Shown piece by piece: positions 1 through 10,936 of a stretch of DNA of 64,000 nt; position 1 is the first letter of the stretch, and each line of letters begins with the position of its first letter. The stretch is from assembly GCA_947044405.1 (NCBI GenBank), contig CAMRHE010000353.1, positions 930,001-994,000 on the forward strand. The letters run 5' to 3'. Under the pieces are notes generated by a model, which made no database searches, was not told the origin of the DNA, and saw only the letters and a list, made by a program, of their open reading frames with translations. Both the position numbers and the translations under genes were made by a program. Source of the stretch: Leptodactylus fallax. Lineage: Eukaryota; Chordata; Amphibia; Anura; Leptodactylidae.

Positions 1-522
1 CTTATGTTCTGGTATCATACCCCGGTCTTACTCCACACACTCAATGCTAGTATTCCCAGGACCTGTTGGAGATGCCTCACTGAGGATGGTACGTTGTTTC
101 ACATATTTTGAAGTTGCCCCCTGATTCGACCCTATTGGTCAGAGGTCAGGGCGTTGACTAGTGAGCTCTTTCTCCAAGGTGTCCCCCTGGATCCTTTCAT
201 CTATTTGCTCAACTTACCTCCTCGACACTTTAGCAGTAAGACCTCTAAACTGTTCCTGTATCTCTATACTGCTCCAAAGTCACTTATAGTTCTACATTGG
301 AAAAGTGTGCATCCCCCTCCTGGCCCTGCCCTTGTGGCTCGTGCCAAAGATATTCGCAGCCTAGAATTCCTCAATGCCACGCTTAATAACACAACAGTCT
401 CCTTCCATTCCATTTGGAACCTGTGGGAAACGAACTGCATTCTCCATGGTCTAACCCACCCCCCATTTCTTTCATCCCTCCTCTCCTCCTGTTGTCTTCC
501 TTCTGTGTGGGTTATGTGTTAG
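1..522 (+). pseudogene. L1 ORF2 C-terminal fragment (endonuclease/reverse transcriptase protein)
   Basis: Reading frame 1 from the first base gives the last ~170 residues of an L1 ORF2 protein. This is the region after the reverse transcriptase, with the C-x2-C ... H ... C knuckle that all L1 copies here carry (CWRC at 70-81). The frame is broken by TGA at 109-111, where the related copies at 43.1 and 63.7 kb read W or G before the last cysteine (GTCP, WTCP). After the stop the frame stays open to the natural end at 520-522. The endonuclease and RT domains are off the left edge. It is a dead fragment, with no sign of a host role. Confidence 0.65.
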
Positions 523-750
523 GTTCTATGTTTTTTGAATTGCCTGGGTTCTAATTTTTGCTTGTTGTTTTTTCAATATATTCCTTGCCTAGTTGGGTAC
601 TGTTGGATCCTTTTTCTTTGGGTTTTTAGTACTTTCTCCCTTCTCCCCCGGTTTTTCTTTTTTGTACATTACATGGTTCATTTTTTATTTGTATGTGTAT
701 ATCTTTTCTGAAAAGTTAATAAAAATTACAGTTTAAAAAAATAAAAAACA
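1..750 (+). mobile_element. L1-clade LINE, 3' end only
   Basis: The first 522 bases read in frame 1 as the C-terminal end of an L1 ORF2 protein. A cysteine/histidine knuckle (CWRC, then H, then C) is followed by a tail that stops at 520-522. Then come about 190 bp of T-rich 3' UTR, a polyadenylation-like signal near 718 and an A-rich tail ending near 750. The 5' part lies outside the window. The same knuckle occurs in the L1 copies at 26.1, 43.1, 55.4 and 63.7 kb. Confidence 0.75.
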
Positions 751-751
751 C

Positions 752-895
752 GTCAACCAAAATTTACCACTAAGACGAGGTACAATGTGTCACGAAAAAA
801 CAATGTCAAAATCAGTTTGGTGAGTTAAAGTGTTCCAAAGTTATTACTGCATAAAGTGACACGTCAGATTTGAAAAAGCCCTGTGTTATCTCTAT
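752..895 (+). repeat. A-repeat fragment
   Basis: A block reading 'accactaa', 'tgtgtcacga', 'caaagttat', 'ataaagtgacac' recurs at 56225-56345 in the same orientation and at 2400-2515 inverted. It starts right after the L1 poly(A) tail. It is non-coding and is the outer end of the A-repeat family described at 2365-3703. Confidence 0.6.
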
Positions 896-1640
896 ATATA
901 AACACACAGATAACACTGAGTCCATTCTCTAGAAGCATGTGCATAATATTTGATCTGTATTAAATTTCTAGTAATCATAATAAGTATAAGCATTATGATA
1001 CTTCATAGTGTCCTGTTCCGTAAGCTGGAGGGAGTTGGCTTGACTGATAAGTGAGAAGAAAGTGAGAAGAAGAGACAGTAAGCAAAGCTGCTGAAACAGG
1101 GAGATGGGAAAACCTCTTTAAGCCCTCATATGGCTCTGTGAACAGAAAAATAAAAAAAGTTCTGGAGTTTGGAAGGCGGAAAAATGCCTGCAGCAAGAAG
1201 GGATTAAGGTATTATGTTTCCTTTTTATGAAATCCTGTGCTGAAAATCACCTTCTGACCCTTCTACCATAGACTATAATGGGGTTTGCTGGGTTTCCGCC
1301 AAAATGCAGGCAGGACATTTCTCTACGCATTTTTCAAGTGGAATGGGGAACGGAGAATGAGCGCTACTATGAACCTAGCCTTACTGGAGTATGGGTATAC
1401 ATACTCTGGGGAATCACTTTATCCCTTTTAGGACCAAGCGTCATTGATGCCGCAATGTGCAGGCCATATTTAGCACTTTGGTTTGCATTCATTTACACAG
1501 CAATATCTTTTTAATGATTTTGCATATATCAACTATTTTACCATGTTTTTTTCAGGACATATAAGGCTTGAATTAAGTAACTTCATTTATTAAAAAGTTG
1601 AATATTTTTCTTTGCTAGAAGTAGAAGAATGGTATAAAAT
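896..1640. other. No gene; one B-repeat scrap
   Basis: I see no coding region or RNA gene. Bases 1112-1207 match the 3' end of the B-repeat family (compare 13475-13577: 'ctctgtgaacagaaaaa', 'gtttggaaggcgg'). The rest is AT-rich with no recognised repeat. Confidence 0.5.
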
Positions 1641-1745
1641 GTGAAAAAAAAATATAGTAAAAAAAATTTTAAAAATTTTTTTTTTTTTTTTGGCGGCCCC
1701 CCCCTCTTTTCTTTCCCCCCCCCCCCTTTTTTTTTTTTTTTTTTT

Positions 1746-1839
<94 letters not shown>

Positions 1840-1840
1840 T
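1641..1840. repeat. Homopolymer tract, (T)n then a ~93 bp poly-C run
   Basis: Short A and T runs lead into mixed C/T runs and then an almost unbroken poly-C stretch (1747-1839). Translations across it give only polyproline or polyglycine. A C run this long with stuttering T/C borders looks more like a consensus or gap-filling error than a natural microsatellite. A similar stutter lies at 49323-49455. Confidence 0.8.
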
Positions 1841-2364
1841 ACGGTTCCCTTTCCTAAAACAAAATAGTTTTTATATATACTGCACATAAACATACTGTAC
1901 TAAACTTTGATTTTCTAGTTCTTCTAATTACAGGGGCTACACATTTATATAGATTTTCAAAAAAAAAATTAGGTAATTAGGTTTTATAAAGTTTTATATT
2001 CAGCATGGCTTGTTTTCTGGTCTCCCAGTCCATGAGTAAATTAACCAGTAGTTTAGAAAACTAGAGGGTTGTAACCTGCTTTTGTTATCTCTAGCTAGGC
2101 TCCCTACTGAGAGAGAAGACCTAGGGTAAAAAGGGAAAAAGGGGGGGGGGGGAGGGGTGTGTGGTTGCAGGGTATCAAGTTCTGCTAGCACAATGTGAAT
2201 GGAAAGGCTGTTTCACTTTTACTGGGGTCACAATAAAGAGTTAAATTTTGTTAATAAAATTGATGATAAAAGTCCTAAAAGCTTCCATTATCACAGGGTA
2301 ACTCCAGGACAATAACTTCAGCATGGATTAGAAGCTCTTATCACTCCTACAGAAGCAGTTAAGA
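1841..2364. other. No gene recognised
   Basis: AT-rich sequence with a short G-run (2142-2153). I see no coding potential, RNA gene or clear repeat. Confidence 0.5.
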
Positions 2365-3703
2365 ACCCAGCTCAAAAGTGCATTAAGGACTAGGCCTGGT
2401 TTTTCAAAAATGACGTGTCACTTTATATGGCAAGAACTTTGAGACGCTTTAATTTACAAAAGTGATTTTGAGATTGTTTTTTTGTGACACATTGCACTTC
2501 ATGTTAGTGGTAAAACATTAATCAATATTTGAAAAAAATCGCAATGTTCAACATGTAAAATGCTCTGCTTTTCAGACAGAGTCATACCACCCAAATACAT
2601 TAATAAATATTATCTACCATATATCTGCTTTATATTGGCATCAACTTTTAATCGTCATTTAATTTAATTTATTTTGGACATTAGAAGGTTTGCAAGTATA
2701 ACAGCGATTTTCCAGATTTACAAGAAAATTTCCCAAAATAATTTTTTAGGGACCACTTCAGTTCTGAAGGGGATTATAAATTCCTATATATTAGAAACCC
2801 CCATAAATCACCCCATTTTCAAAACTACACCCCTCAAATGATTCAAAAACATAATTTGGGATTTTGGTAACCCTTTAAGCATTTCACAGGAATTAAAACA
2901 ACATGGAGGTGAAATTTAGGCATTTCATTTTTTTTCAATAACACATTCATTTAGCCCTAAAATTAAACCATTGACAGAGGGTTAAAGGAGAAAATGCATC
3001 TCACAGTTTGTTATGCAATTTTTCCAGACTACAGAAATACCCTACATGTGGATGTAAATTGATGTTTGAACACACGGCAGTACATGGAAGGGAAGAAGAG
3101 ACACTGGATGTGTAAAAAGCAGATTTTGCAGGTTATATGGTGCCATGTCTCATTTGCAGAGCCCCTAGAGTACCAAAACAATGGAAACCCCCTAAAAGTG
3201 ACCCCATTTTGGAAACTACATCCCTCACAGAATTTTCACAGGGGGATAAAGAAGAAAAAGCACCCCACAGTTTGTTAAGTAATTGCTCCTGAACACGACC
3301 ATACCCCATATGTGGTCGTAATCTGCTGTATGGGTACATGGCAGGGTCGGAATGAAAAGATCGCTATTTTGGCTTTGGACGGCAGATTTTGCTGGAATAG
3401 TTTTCAGGTGCCATGTCGCATTTGCAGAGCCCCTAAAGTACTAATACGATGGAAACCCCCTAAAAGTGACCCCAGTTTGGAAAATACACCCCTCACAGAA
3501 CATATCAAGGGGTATAATGAGCATTTTGACCGTACAACTGTTTCACAGATTTTATTAACATTGGGACATGAAAATGAAAAATTACTTTTTTTTCCAATAA
3601 ACCGTCAATTTAGCCCTAAATTTTATATTTTCACAAGAGGATAAAGGAGAAAAAGCTCCCCAAAGTTCGCTACACAATTTCTCCTGAACATGGAAATGCC
3701 TCA
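2365..3703 (-). repeat. A-repeat, long inverted copy
   Basis: Mirror image of the family at 48023-49322 plus 55973-56395. Shared blocks include 'gtgacaca', 'taaagcagat', 'acaccccts' flanked by 'ccattttggaaa', and 'tttgcagagcccctaaa'. The inner part holds degenerate ~200 bp units (at about 2800-2960, 3060-3290 and 3300-3520), each carrying an 'accccattttggaaactacacccctc'-like core. Tc1-A (3706-5296) interrupts it at a TA. No coding frame survives. The family is probably a non-autonomous DNA transposon or compound satellite; its class is unknown to me. Confidence 0.65.
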
Positions 3704-3705
3704 TA

Positions 3706-5296
3706 CAGAGGGGAAAAAAAAGTATTTAGTCAAGCCACCAATTGTGCAAGTTCTCCCACTTAAAAAGATGAGGTCGACCTGTAATTGACATTATAGGTAG
3801 ACCTCAACTATGAGAGACAAAATGAGAAAATATATCTAGAAAATCACATTATCTGATTTTTAAAGAATTTATTTGCAAATTATGGTGGAAAATAAGTATT
3901 TGGTCACCTACAAACAAGCAAGATTTCTGGCTCTCACAGACCTGTAACTTCTACTTTAAAACGCTCCTCTGTCCTCCACTCATTACCTGTAGTAATGGCT
4001 CCTGTTTGACATTGTTATCAGTATAAAAGACACCTGTCCACAACCTCAAACAGTCACACTCCAAACTCCACTATGGTGAAGACCAAAGAGCTGTGGAAGG
4101 ACACCAGAAACAAAATTGTAGACCTGCTATAGGCTGGGAAGACAATCTGCAATAGGCAAGCAGCTTGGTGTGAAGAAATCAACTGTGGGAGCAATAATTA
4201 GAAAATGGAAGACATACAAGACCACTGATAATCTCCCTCTATCAGGGGCTCCACGCAAGATCTCACCCCATGGGGTCAAAATGATCACAAGAACGGTGAG
4301 CAAAAATCCTAGAACCACACGGGGGGACCTAGTGAATGACCTGCAGAAAGCTGGGACTAACGTAACAAAGGCTACCGTCAATAACACACTATGCCACCAG
4401 GGACTCAGATCCTGCAGTGCCAGACGTGTCCCCCTGCTTAAGCCAGTACATATCCGGGCCCGTCTGAAGTTTGCTAGAGAGCATTTGGATGTTCCAGAAG
4501 AGTATTGGGAGAATGTCATATGGTCAGATGAAACCAAAGAAGAACTGTTTGATAGAAACACAAGTCGTTGTGTTTGGAGGAGAGTGAATGCTGAGTTGCA
4601 TTTAGAGAACACCATACCTACTGTGAAGCATGGGGGTGGCAACATCATGCTTTGGGGCTGTTTCTCTGCAAAGGGACCAGGACGACTGATCCATATACAT
4701 GAAAGAATGAATGGGGCCATGTATCATGAGATTTTGAGTGCAAACCTCCTTCCATCAGCAAGGGCACTGAAGATGAAACATGGCTGGGTCTTTCAGCATG
4801 ACAATGATCCCAAGCACACCTCCAGGGCAACGAAGAAGTGGCTTCGTAAGAAGCATTTCAAGGTCCTGGAGTGGCCTAGCCAGTCTCCAGATCTCAACCC
4901 CATGGAGGGAGTTGAAAGTCCGTGTTGCACAGCGACAGCCCCAAACTTCACTGCTCTAGAGGAGATCTGCATAGAGGAATGGGCCAACATACCAGCAACA
5001 GTGTGTGCCAACCTTGTGAAGACTTACAGAAAACGTCTGACCTCTGTCATTGCCAACAAAGGATATATAACAAAGTATTGAGATGAACTTTTGTTATTGA
5101 CCAAATACTTATTTTCCACCATAATTTGCAAATAAATTCTTTAAAAATCAGACAATGTGATTTTCTGGATTTGTTTTCTCATTTTGTCTCTCATAGTTGA
5201 GGTCTACCTATGATGTCAGTTACAGGCCTCTTTCATCTTTTTAAGTGGGAGAACTTGCACAATTGGTGGCTGACTAAATACTTTTTTTCCCCACTG
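3706..5296 (+). mobile_element. Tc1/mariner DD34E transposon (Tc1-A)
   Basis: The element is bounded by TA at 3704-3705 and 5297-5298. Its ends are inverted repeats: 'caagccaccaattgtgcaag' near the left end against 'cttgcacaattggtggctga' near the right, continuing inward through 'ttctcccacttaaaaagatg'. A second internal inverted pair lies around 3840-3895 and 5100-5170. Total length is about 1.59 kb, usual for Tc1. It sits in an A-repeat. The transposase inside is broken, so it could move only in trans. Confidence 0.9.
4073..5081 (+). pseudogene. Tc1-A transposase, broken (DD34E)
   Basis: A Tc1 transposase cuts and pastes its own element at TA sites. An N-terminal pair of helix-turn-helix domains binds the end repeats, and a DDE domain cuts DNA. 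Start ATG at 4073; TAG at 4130-4132 and a frameshift before 4170 break the N-terminal domain. From 4170 the frame is open for 303 residues to 5081. The catalytic residues are visible: D in WSDE (4527-4529), D in HDND (4800-4802) and E in NPME (4905-4907), with 34 residues between the last two. After the E, 11 bp are missing compared with the sister element at 7197-7215, and a further small change further on restores the frame, so the stretch downstream of the E is scrambled (EGVESPCC instead of ENLWRELK). Almost certainly inactive. Confidence 0.88.
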
Positions 5297-5298
5297 TA

Positions 5299-5725
5299 TA
5301 CACGTGTATTACAGACTAGAGAGGTAGTAAGCCTATGCAGATGCATAGCCTGACTTCCTGACATCCCGGCAGCATCAACCAAGTACTGGGGGCTCCTAGC
5401 AGCCTGGGGTCACTGGCCAGAGCCCGGGCTGCAGAAAATACATATCGGCATCCCCGATCTCGCCGTGGAGGGTGCCGAGAGGGACAATAACATGGCTAAT
5501 CTCCCATGACCGCGGCTTTCAAGGGGTTAAAACCCCCGATCGGAGCACTGCGCCAACCGGGGGTTATGGAGCAAGGTATTAGCTGTCAGTTACCATTAAC
5601 ACCGGATACCGATGCCGTCCGCTCATATAGTGAGCGGGCGGCCAGCCACGGGCATAATAGTACGCCCCTTTGTGTGCTAAGAACCTCAACCCAGGGATGT
5701 AACAGTACGTCCTGGATCGCTAAGA
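5299..5725 (-). repeat. B-repeat, GC-rich part, fragment
   Basis: Inverted relative of 40390-40800. Shared blocks include 'tcactggccagagcccgggctgcag', the 'gagcgggcggc' box, 'gagcaaggtattagctgtcagt' and 'tacgtcct'. It is far more GC-rich than its surroundings and contains no gene. A local frame of ~150 codons across it is chance, since it runs on into unrelated sequence. Confidence 0.6.
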
Positions 5726-6076
5726 GGGTTACACAGTTATATCTTGGCTACGTGTTTTTAGTGTCACATGAAAGAAGAGATTCTCACCTTTCATATGATA
5801 AGATTTCAGTTTTATCTGTAATTCCACAGACAGAGGTATCATCAGTTAAAAACAGTCGGGAATTGGGAGCAGTGGCACTGAATATAATTATGGCAACCCC
5901 AATTATGTTTTTAACTGATAATGTCTCTGGAAAAATAGATATAAAACTGCAATCTTGTTGGTAAACTAGAATTTCATCTTTCGTATGACCTCCAAAAGCA
6001 CTCTTAGGTTTTATAATGGCTGAGATATAATTGTTTAAAGTGGCGCCCAGACTCAGTTTCACTGCTTTATCTTAGA
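5726..6076. other. No gene; local hairpin
   Basis: The segment holds an imperfect inverted repeat ('tcagttaaaaac' at 5841-5852 against 'gtttttaactga' at 5909-5920), which suggests an old MITE. Nothing else is recognised. Confidence 0.4.
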
Positions 6077-6078
6077 TA

Positions 6079-7595
6079 CAGTGAAGGAAATAAGTATTTG
6101 ATCCCTTGCTGATTTTGTAAGTTTGCCCACTGACAAAGACATGAACAGTCTATAATTTTAAGGGTAGGTTAATTTTAATAGTGAGAGATAGAATATCAAA
6201 AATATAATCCAGAAACTCACATTGTATAAATATTATAAATTTATTTGCATTTTGCAGAGAGAAATAAGTATTTGATCTACTACCAATCATTAAGAGTTCT
6301 GGCTCCTACAGACCAGTTAGACGCTCCTAATCAACTCGTTTACCTGCATTAAAGACAGCTCTCTTATATTGTCACCTGTATAAAAGACTCCTGTCCACAG
6401 ACTCAATTAATCAGTCAGACTCTAATCTCTACAACATAGGCAAGACCAAAAAGCTTTCTAAAGATGTCAGGGACAAGATCATAGACCTGCACAAGGATGG
6501 AATGGGCTACAAAACCATAAGTAAGACGCTGGGTGAGAAGGAGACAACTGTTGGTGCAATAGTAAGAAAATGGAAGAAATACTTTCAAAATAACTGTGAA
6601 TCGACATCGATCTGGGGCTCCATGCGAAATCTCACCTCATGGGGTATCCTTGATCATGAGGAAGGTGAGAGATCAGCCTAAAACTACACGGGGGAAACTT
6701 GTTAATGATCTCAAGACAGCTGGGACCACAGTCACCAAGAAAACCATTGGTAACACATTACGCCGAAGTGGATTAAAATCCTGCAGTGCCCGCAACGTCC
6801 CCCTGCTCAAGAATGCCCATGTGCAGGCCCGTCTGAAGTTTGCCAATGAACACCTGGATGATTCTGCGAGTGAATGGGAGAAGATGCTGTGGTCAGATGA
6901 GACAAAAATTGAGCTCTTGAGCATGGAGGTGGAAACATTATGTTTTGGGGGTGTTTCTCTGCTAAGGGCACAGGACTACTTCACCGCATCAATAGGAGAA
7001 TGGATGGAGCCATGTACCGTAAAATCCTGAGTGACAACCTCCTTCCTTCCGACAGGACATTAAAAATGGGTTATGGCTGGGTCTTCCAGCAGGACAATGA
7101 CCCAAAACATACAGCCAAGGCAACAAAGGAGTGGCTCAAAAAGAAGCACATTAAAGGTCATGGAGTGGACTAACCAGTCTCCAGACCTTAATCCCATTGA
7201 AAACTTATGGAGGGAGCTGAAGCTCCGAGTTACCAAGCAACAGTCTCTAAATCTTAATGATTTAGAGATGATCTGCAAAGAGGAGTGGACCAAAAGTCCT
7301 CCTGACATGTGCGCAAACCTCATCAACTACAAAAACCATCTGACTGCTGTGCTTGCCAACAAGGGTTTTGTCACCAAGTATTAAGTCTTGTATGTCAAAG
7401 GGATCAAATACTTATTACTCTCTGAAAAATGCAAATAAATTTATAAAATTTATACAATATGATTTTCTGGATTTTTACTTTTGATATTCTATCTCTCAAT
7501 GTTAAAATTAACCTACCCTTAAAATTATAGACTTTTCATGTCAGTGGGCAAACTTACAAAATCAGCAAGGGAACAAATACTTATTTCCTTCACTG
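6079..7595 (+). mobile_element. Tc1/mariner DD34E transposon (Tc1-B)
   Basis: The element is flanked by TA (6077-6078 and 7596-7597) and is about 1.52 kb. Terminal inverted repeats begin 'cagtgaaggaaataagtatt' and end with the complement, continuing through 'ttgctgattttgtaagtttg' and 'gggtaggttaatttta'. It differs in sequence from Tc1-A, so it belongs to another Tc1 subfamily. Confidence 0.9.
6436..7384 (+). pseudogene. Tc1-B transposase, broken (DD34E)
   Basis: Same role as the Tc1-A transposase. The probable start codon has decayed to ATA at 6436. A frameshift lies near 6580. An internal deletion near 6917 removes the segment after WSDETKIEL up to the GGG motif, and another frameshift lies near 7155. 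The coding sequence is therefore spread over three frames: to 7030, 6940-7173, and 7073-7384. Still readable are WSDE (first D), QDNDPKHTA (second D) and [11 protein letters not shown] (E), with 34 residues between the second D and the E. The stop is at 7382-7384. The element cannot encode a working enzyme. Confidence 0.88.
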
Positions 7596-7604
7596 TATAT
7601 ACAG

Positions 7605-8270
7605 GTTCAGACTGGCCCACCCGGGTGAATCCCTTGGTGGGCCCCGTGCCTTTAAGCGTTGGGGGGGAGGGGGAAGAGACTTGGCAATTGCCCAAGACCC
7701 CGACCCCAAAGAGGGCCCCGAGATCCGCATCCTGATGACTCCGGATCCCAGAGTCAGGCCCAGTAAGAACAATAATATGCCGCTGTGCCCCTTTCCAAAG
7801 AAGCCTACCCAGGGGTGTTGTCAAAATAAAATTTTTTATCACCTCTCCTGGGTGTCCAACAATGCAGCATCATCTTCTGGCCTGTAGCTAACGTCACATG
7901 TTCTGGACATTACGGCTGAAGCCCAATCACAGGTCTCAGTGATGATGTCCAGAACACATGACATCAGCTGCAGACTAGAAGAAGAAGCCGACGGAGCAAC
8001 ACAAGGATACCCAGGAAAGGTAAGGCAAGGTGAGTATAACTGTTTGTTATTTTACCTCCCCTATCTACTCATAGAATGTAAGATCTTGCAAGCAGGGCCC
8101 CCACTCCTATTGTTTGATATGTTTATTTCTTTGTCTGTTCATGTGTTCTCTGATTTGAAAAGTGCTACAGAAAATGTTGTCGCTATATAAATTATTTTTT
8201 TTATTATTATCACCTTCCCTGAGCCTCCAATTATTACACTCTGGGGTCTGAAAAGAGCATTATAGCAGAG
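7605..8270 (+). repeat. D-repeat
   Basis: Matches 34625-34900 in the same orientation. Both have a 'tggcccac/tagcccac' start, a 'gggcccc' block, an internal inverted pair around 'acatgacatcagctgcag', 'aaggtgagtata', 'gggcctcca/gagcctcca', and 'attatactctgaggtctga'. In both places a 'cattatac' minisatellite follows, so D-repeat and minisatellite appear to form one larger element. No coding region. A SINE-like insert splits it (8063-8211). Confidence 0.65.
8063..8211 (+). mobile_element. SINE-like insertion
   Basis: This block interrupts the D-repeat; the copy at 34790-34840 lacks it. It is flanked by near-identical 9 bp direct repeats (8054-8062 'acctcccct', 8212-8220 'accttccct') and ends in a T/A-rich tail. 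It contains 'gaatgtaagatcttgcaagcagggcc' (8074-8099) and 'gtcgctatataa', motifs I know from widespread anuran short repeats. I see no RNA polymerase III A/B boxes, so it may be a 5'-truncated SINE or LINE tail. Confidence 0.5.
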
Positions 8271-9720
8271 GGGCTTCTGGGGAGCATTTTATATTGTGTG
8301 GGACCACTGTGGAGCATATTATACCATGTGGGAGCCACTGTGCAGCAATTTATACTGTCTGGAGCTGTGGAACATTATATTGGGGGGCTCTGGGTAGCAT
8401 ATTATATGGTGAGGGGCCACTGTGCAGTATATTATACTGTGTGGAGCCACTGTGGGGAGCATATTATAAGGGGGGTTCTGGGTAGCATATTATACTGTGT
8501 GGGGCCACTATAGGGAGAACATTATACTTGGGGGGCCTCTGGGTAAAATATAATGTGTGGGGACAGTGTGGAGCGTTAAAATGTGTGGGGCCACAATGGA
8601 GCTTTATACTGAGGGGCTGTATGGGGAGCCTATTATAGTGTGAGATTGTGGAGCATATTATATTGTATGAGGCTTCTCAGGAGTATATTATACTGTATGA
8701 AGTATTATACTGTGAAGCAAATTATGCTATGTGGGAGTCACTGTGGTGCATATTATACTGTGTGGGGCCACTGTGTAGAATGTTCTAATGTATGGGGCCA
8801 CTGTGGGGAGCATATTATACTGAGGGGCCTCTGGAAAACATACCATATTGTGTGGGGCCACTGTGAAGCGTTATACTGTATGGAGCCACTGTAGTAGTAT
8901 AATGTTGTACTGGTATGTCTGAAGAAGATAGCTAGACTCTCGAAAGCTTACTATCAAATTCACTCAGCCTCTAAAAGGTATCGCCTGATTTCTTCACTGG
9001 GGCCACTGTAGAGCTTTATACTGGAGGAACAGTGTGGGGAGCGTATTATACTATGAGATTTATTCTTCTGCACTATGGGGAGCCTATTATACTTTATGGT
9101 GGCCACTGTGGATCATGTTATACTGTGTGGGGCCATGCTGGAGCATATTATACTTTGCGGGAGCCACTGTGGTGCATATTACACTGTGTGAGAGCCACCG
9201 TGGATAATTATACTGTGGTGTGGGATGGGCTCTGGGAGCATATTATAGTATGTAAGGACACTATAGAGAGCATATTATACTGTGTAGGGCCACTGTGGAC
9301 CATTATACTGGGGGGACGCTGTGGGGAGCCTTTTATACTGTGTGAGGCTGTGTGGGGCTGCTGAGGTGCATATTATACTGTGTAGGGCCACAAAAGGGGA
9401 GCATATTATGCCTTGTGGAAAGTTATATACCAAGTGGGTCCACTATGGGGGGGCTCAGGGTAGCATTTTATACTATATGGGGCCACTGTGGTACATAACA
9501 TACCATGTGGGGCCACTGTGGGTGCGCTCAGGGGAGTATTTTATACTGTGGAGCATTAAATACCATGTGGAGCATTATACTGTGCTATGTCTGCATTACA
9601 GATCCCTCACCATAATCTTGTACATACGTGTAATGCTCTATGGCTGTGCCCCGTACATTATTGTGCATGAACCGGAGCTACTGGGGTCTGCACAGTAGTA
9701 TATTATACTGAGAACATACT
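8271..9720 (+). repeat. Minisatellite, ~30-35 bp degenerate unit
   Basis: Dozens of diverged units of the form 'ggggccactgtggagcat', 'attatactgtgt' run for 1.45 kb. Units vary from about 28 to 40 bp. Open frames within it (for example 8294-8485, 9032-9364) come from the repeat and are not genes. The same unit appears at 34905-35070. A MITE fragment (8905-8998) interrupts it. Confidence 0.9.
8905..8998 (+). mobile_element. E-MITE fragment
   Basis: Matches the right arm of the hairpin MITE at 14131-14290/17637-17670: 'gaagatagctagact', 'aaagcttact', 'cctctaaaaggtatcgcctg', 'atttcttcac'. Most of the left hairpin arm is missing. It sits inside the minisatellite. Confidence 0.65.
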
Positions 9721-9746
9721 CCTTAACGCCGGATAGTCAACACATA

Positions 9747-10141
9747 CAGTGGGGATAAAAAAGTATTTGATACACTGACGATTTTGCAAGTTTTCCCACT
9801 TACAAAGAATGGAGAGGTCTGTAATTTTTATCGTAGGTACACTTCAACTGTGAGAGACAATCTAAAAAAAATCCAGAAAAATCACATTGCATGATTTTTA
9901 AAGAATTAATGTGAATTTTATTGCATGAAATAAGTATTTGATACAATAGAAAAACAGAACTTAAAATATAGTACAGAAACCATTGTTTGCAATTACAGAA
10001 GTCAGACATTTAATGTAGTTCTTGACCAAGTTTGCACACACTGCAGCAGGGATTTTGGTCCACTCCTCCATACAGATTTTCTCCAGATCTTTCAGGTTTC
10101 TGGGCTGTCACCTAGCTACACTGAGTTTCAACTCCCTCCAT
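9747..10141 (-). mobile_element. Tc1 DD34E transposon fragment
   Basis: Starts after TA (9745-9746) with a Tc1 end, 'cagtggggataaaaaagtat', followed by 'cttacaaagaatgg' and a second internal box near 9890. On the minus strand 9965-10141 reads as the transposase C-terminus (WRELK, then [21 protein letters not shown]) with an in-frame stop after LSVAR. It breaks off just before the catalytic E would be read. Only one end is present. Confidence 0.75.
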
Positions 10142-10936
10142 AATGCCTTGTGATATGTAGATGCTTAGTAGAGGGCAAAAAGGCAATTCAAAACTCTACA
10201 CACCTTCACTGGTGCTCTCCACAAGGAGAGAGATTCCCTTCCCTGAACCGATCAAGACAACAGACTGTCACCACTAAGAGAATATCTTTAAAACTCTGCA
10301 AAATTTTTAACTACTTACAGTACAGACCAAAAGTTTGGACACACCTTCTCATTCCAAGAGTTTTCTGTATTTTCATGACTATAAAAATTGTAGATTCACA
10401 CTGAAGGCATCAAAACTATGAATTAACACATGTGGAATTATATACTTAACAAAAAAGTGTGAAACAACTGAAAATATGTCTTATATTCTAGGTTCTTCAA
10501 AGTAGCCACCTTTTGCTTTGATTACTGCTTTGCACACTCTTGCCATTCTCTTGATGAGCTTCAAGAGGTAGTCACCTGAAATGGTCTTCCAACAGTCTTG
10601 AAGGAGTTCCCAGAGATGCTTAGCACTGGTTGGCCCTTTTGCCTTCACTCTGCGGTCCAACTCACCCCAAACCATCTCGATTGGGTTCAGGTCTGGTGAC
10701 TGTGGAAGCAGGGTCATCTGGCGTAGCACCCCATCACTCTCCTTCTTGGTCAAATAGCCCTTACACAGTCTGGAGGTGTGTTTGGGGTCATTGTCCTGTT
10801 GAAAAATAAATGATGGTCCAACTAAACGCAAACCGGATGGAATAGCATGCCGCTGCAAGATGCTGTGGTAACCATGCTAGTTCAGTATTCCTTCAATTTT
10901 GAATAAATCCCCAACAGTGTCACCAGCAAAGCACCC

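Noticed and set aside
1641..1893. Polyproline/polyglycine open frames on both strands
   Set aside because: They are produced by the poly-C tract and have no start context or flanking coding sequence.
5506..5964. 152-codon plus-strand frame
   Set aside because: It crosses from a B-repeat fragment into unrelated sequence, and the parallel repeat copy does not keep it.
8294..9698. Several 60-125 codon frames in the minisatellite
   Set aside because: Repeat-derived; frame changes with unit length and no conserved protein.
8271..9720. CRISPR-like spaced repeats
   Set aside because: Units are contiguous and degenerate, with no constant repeat separated by unique spacers.
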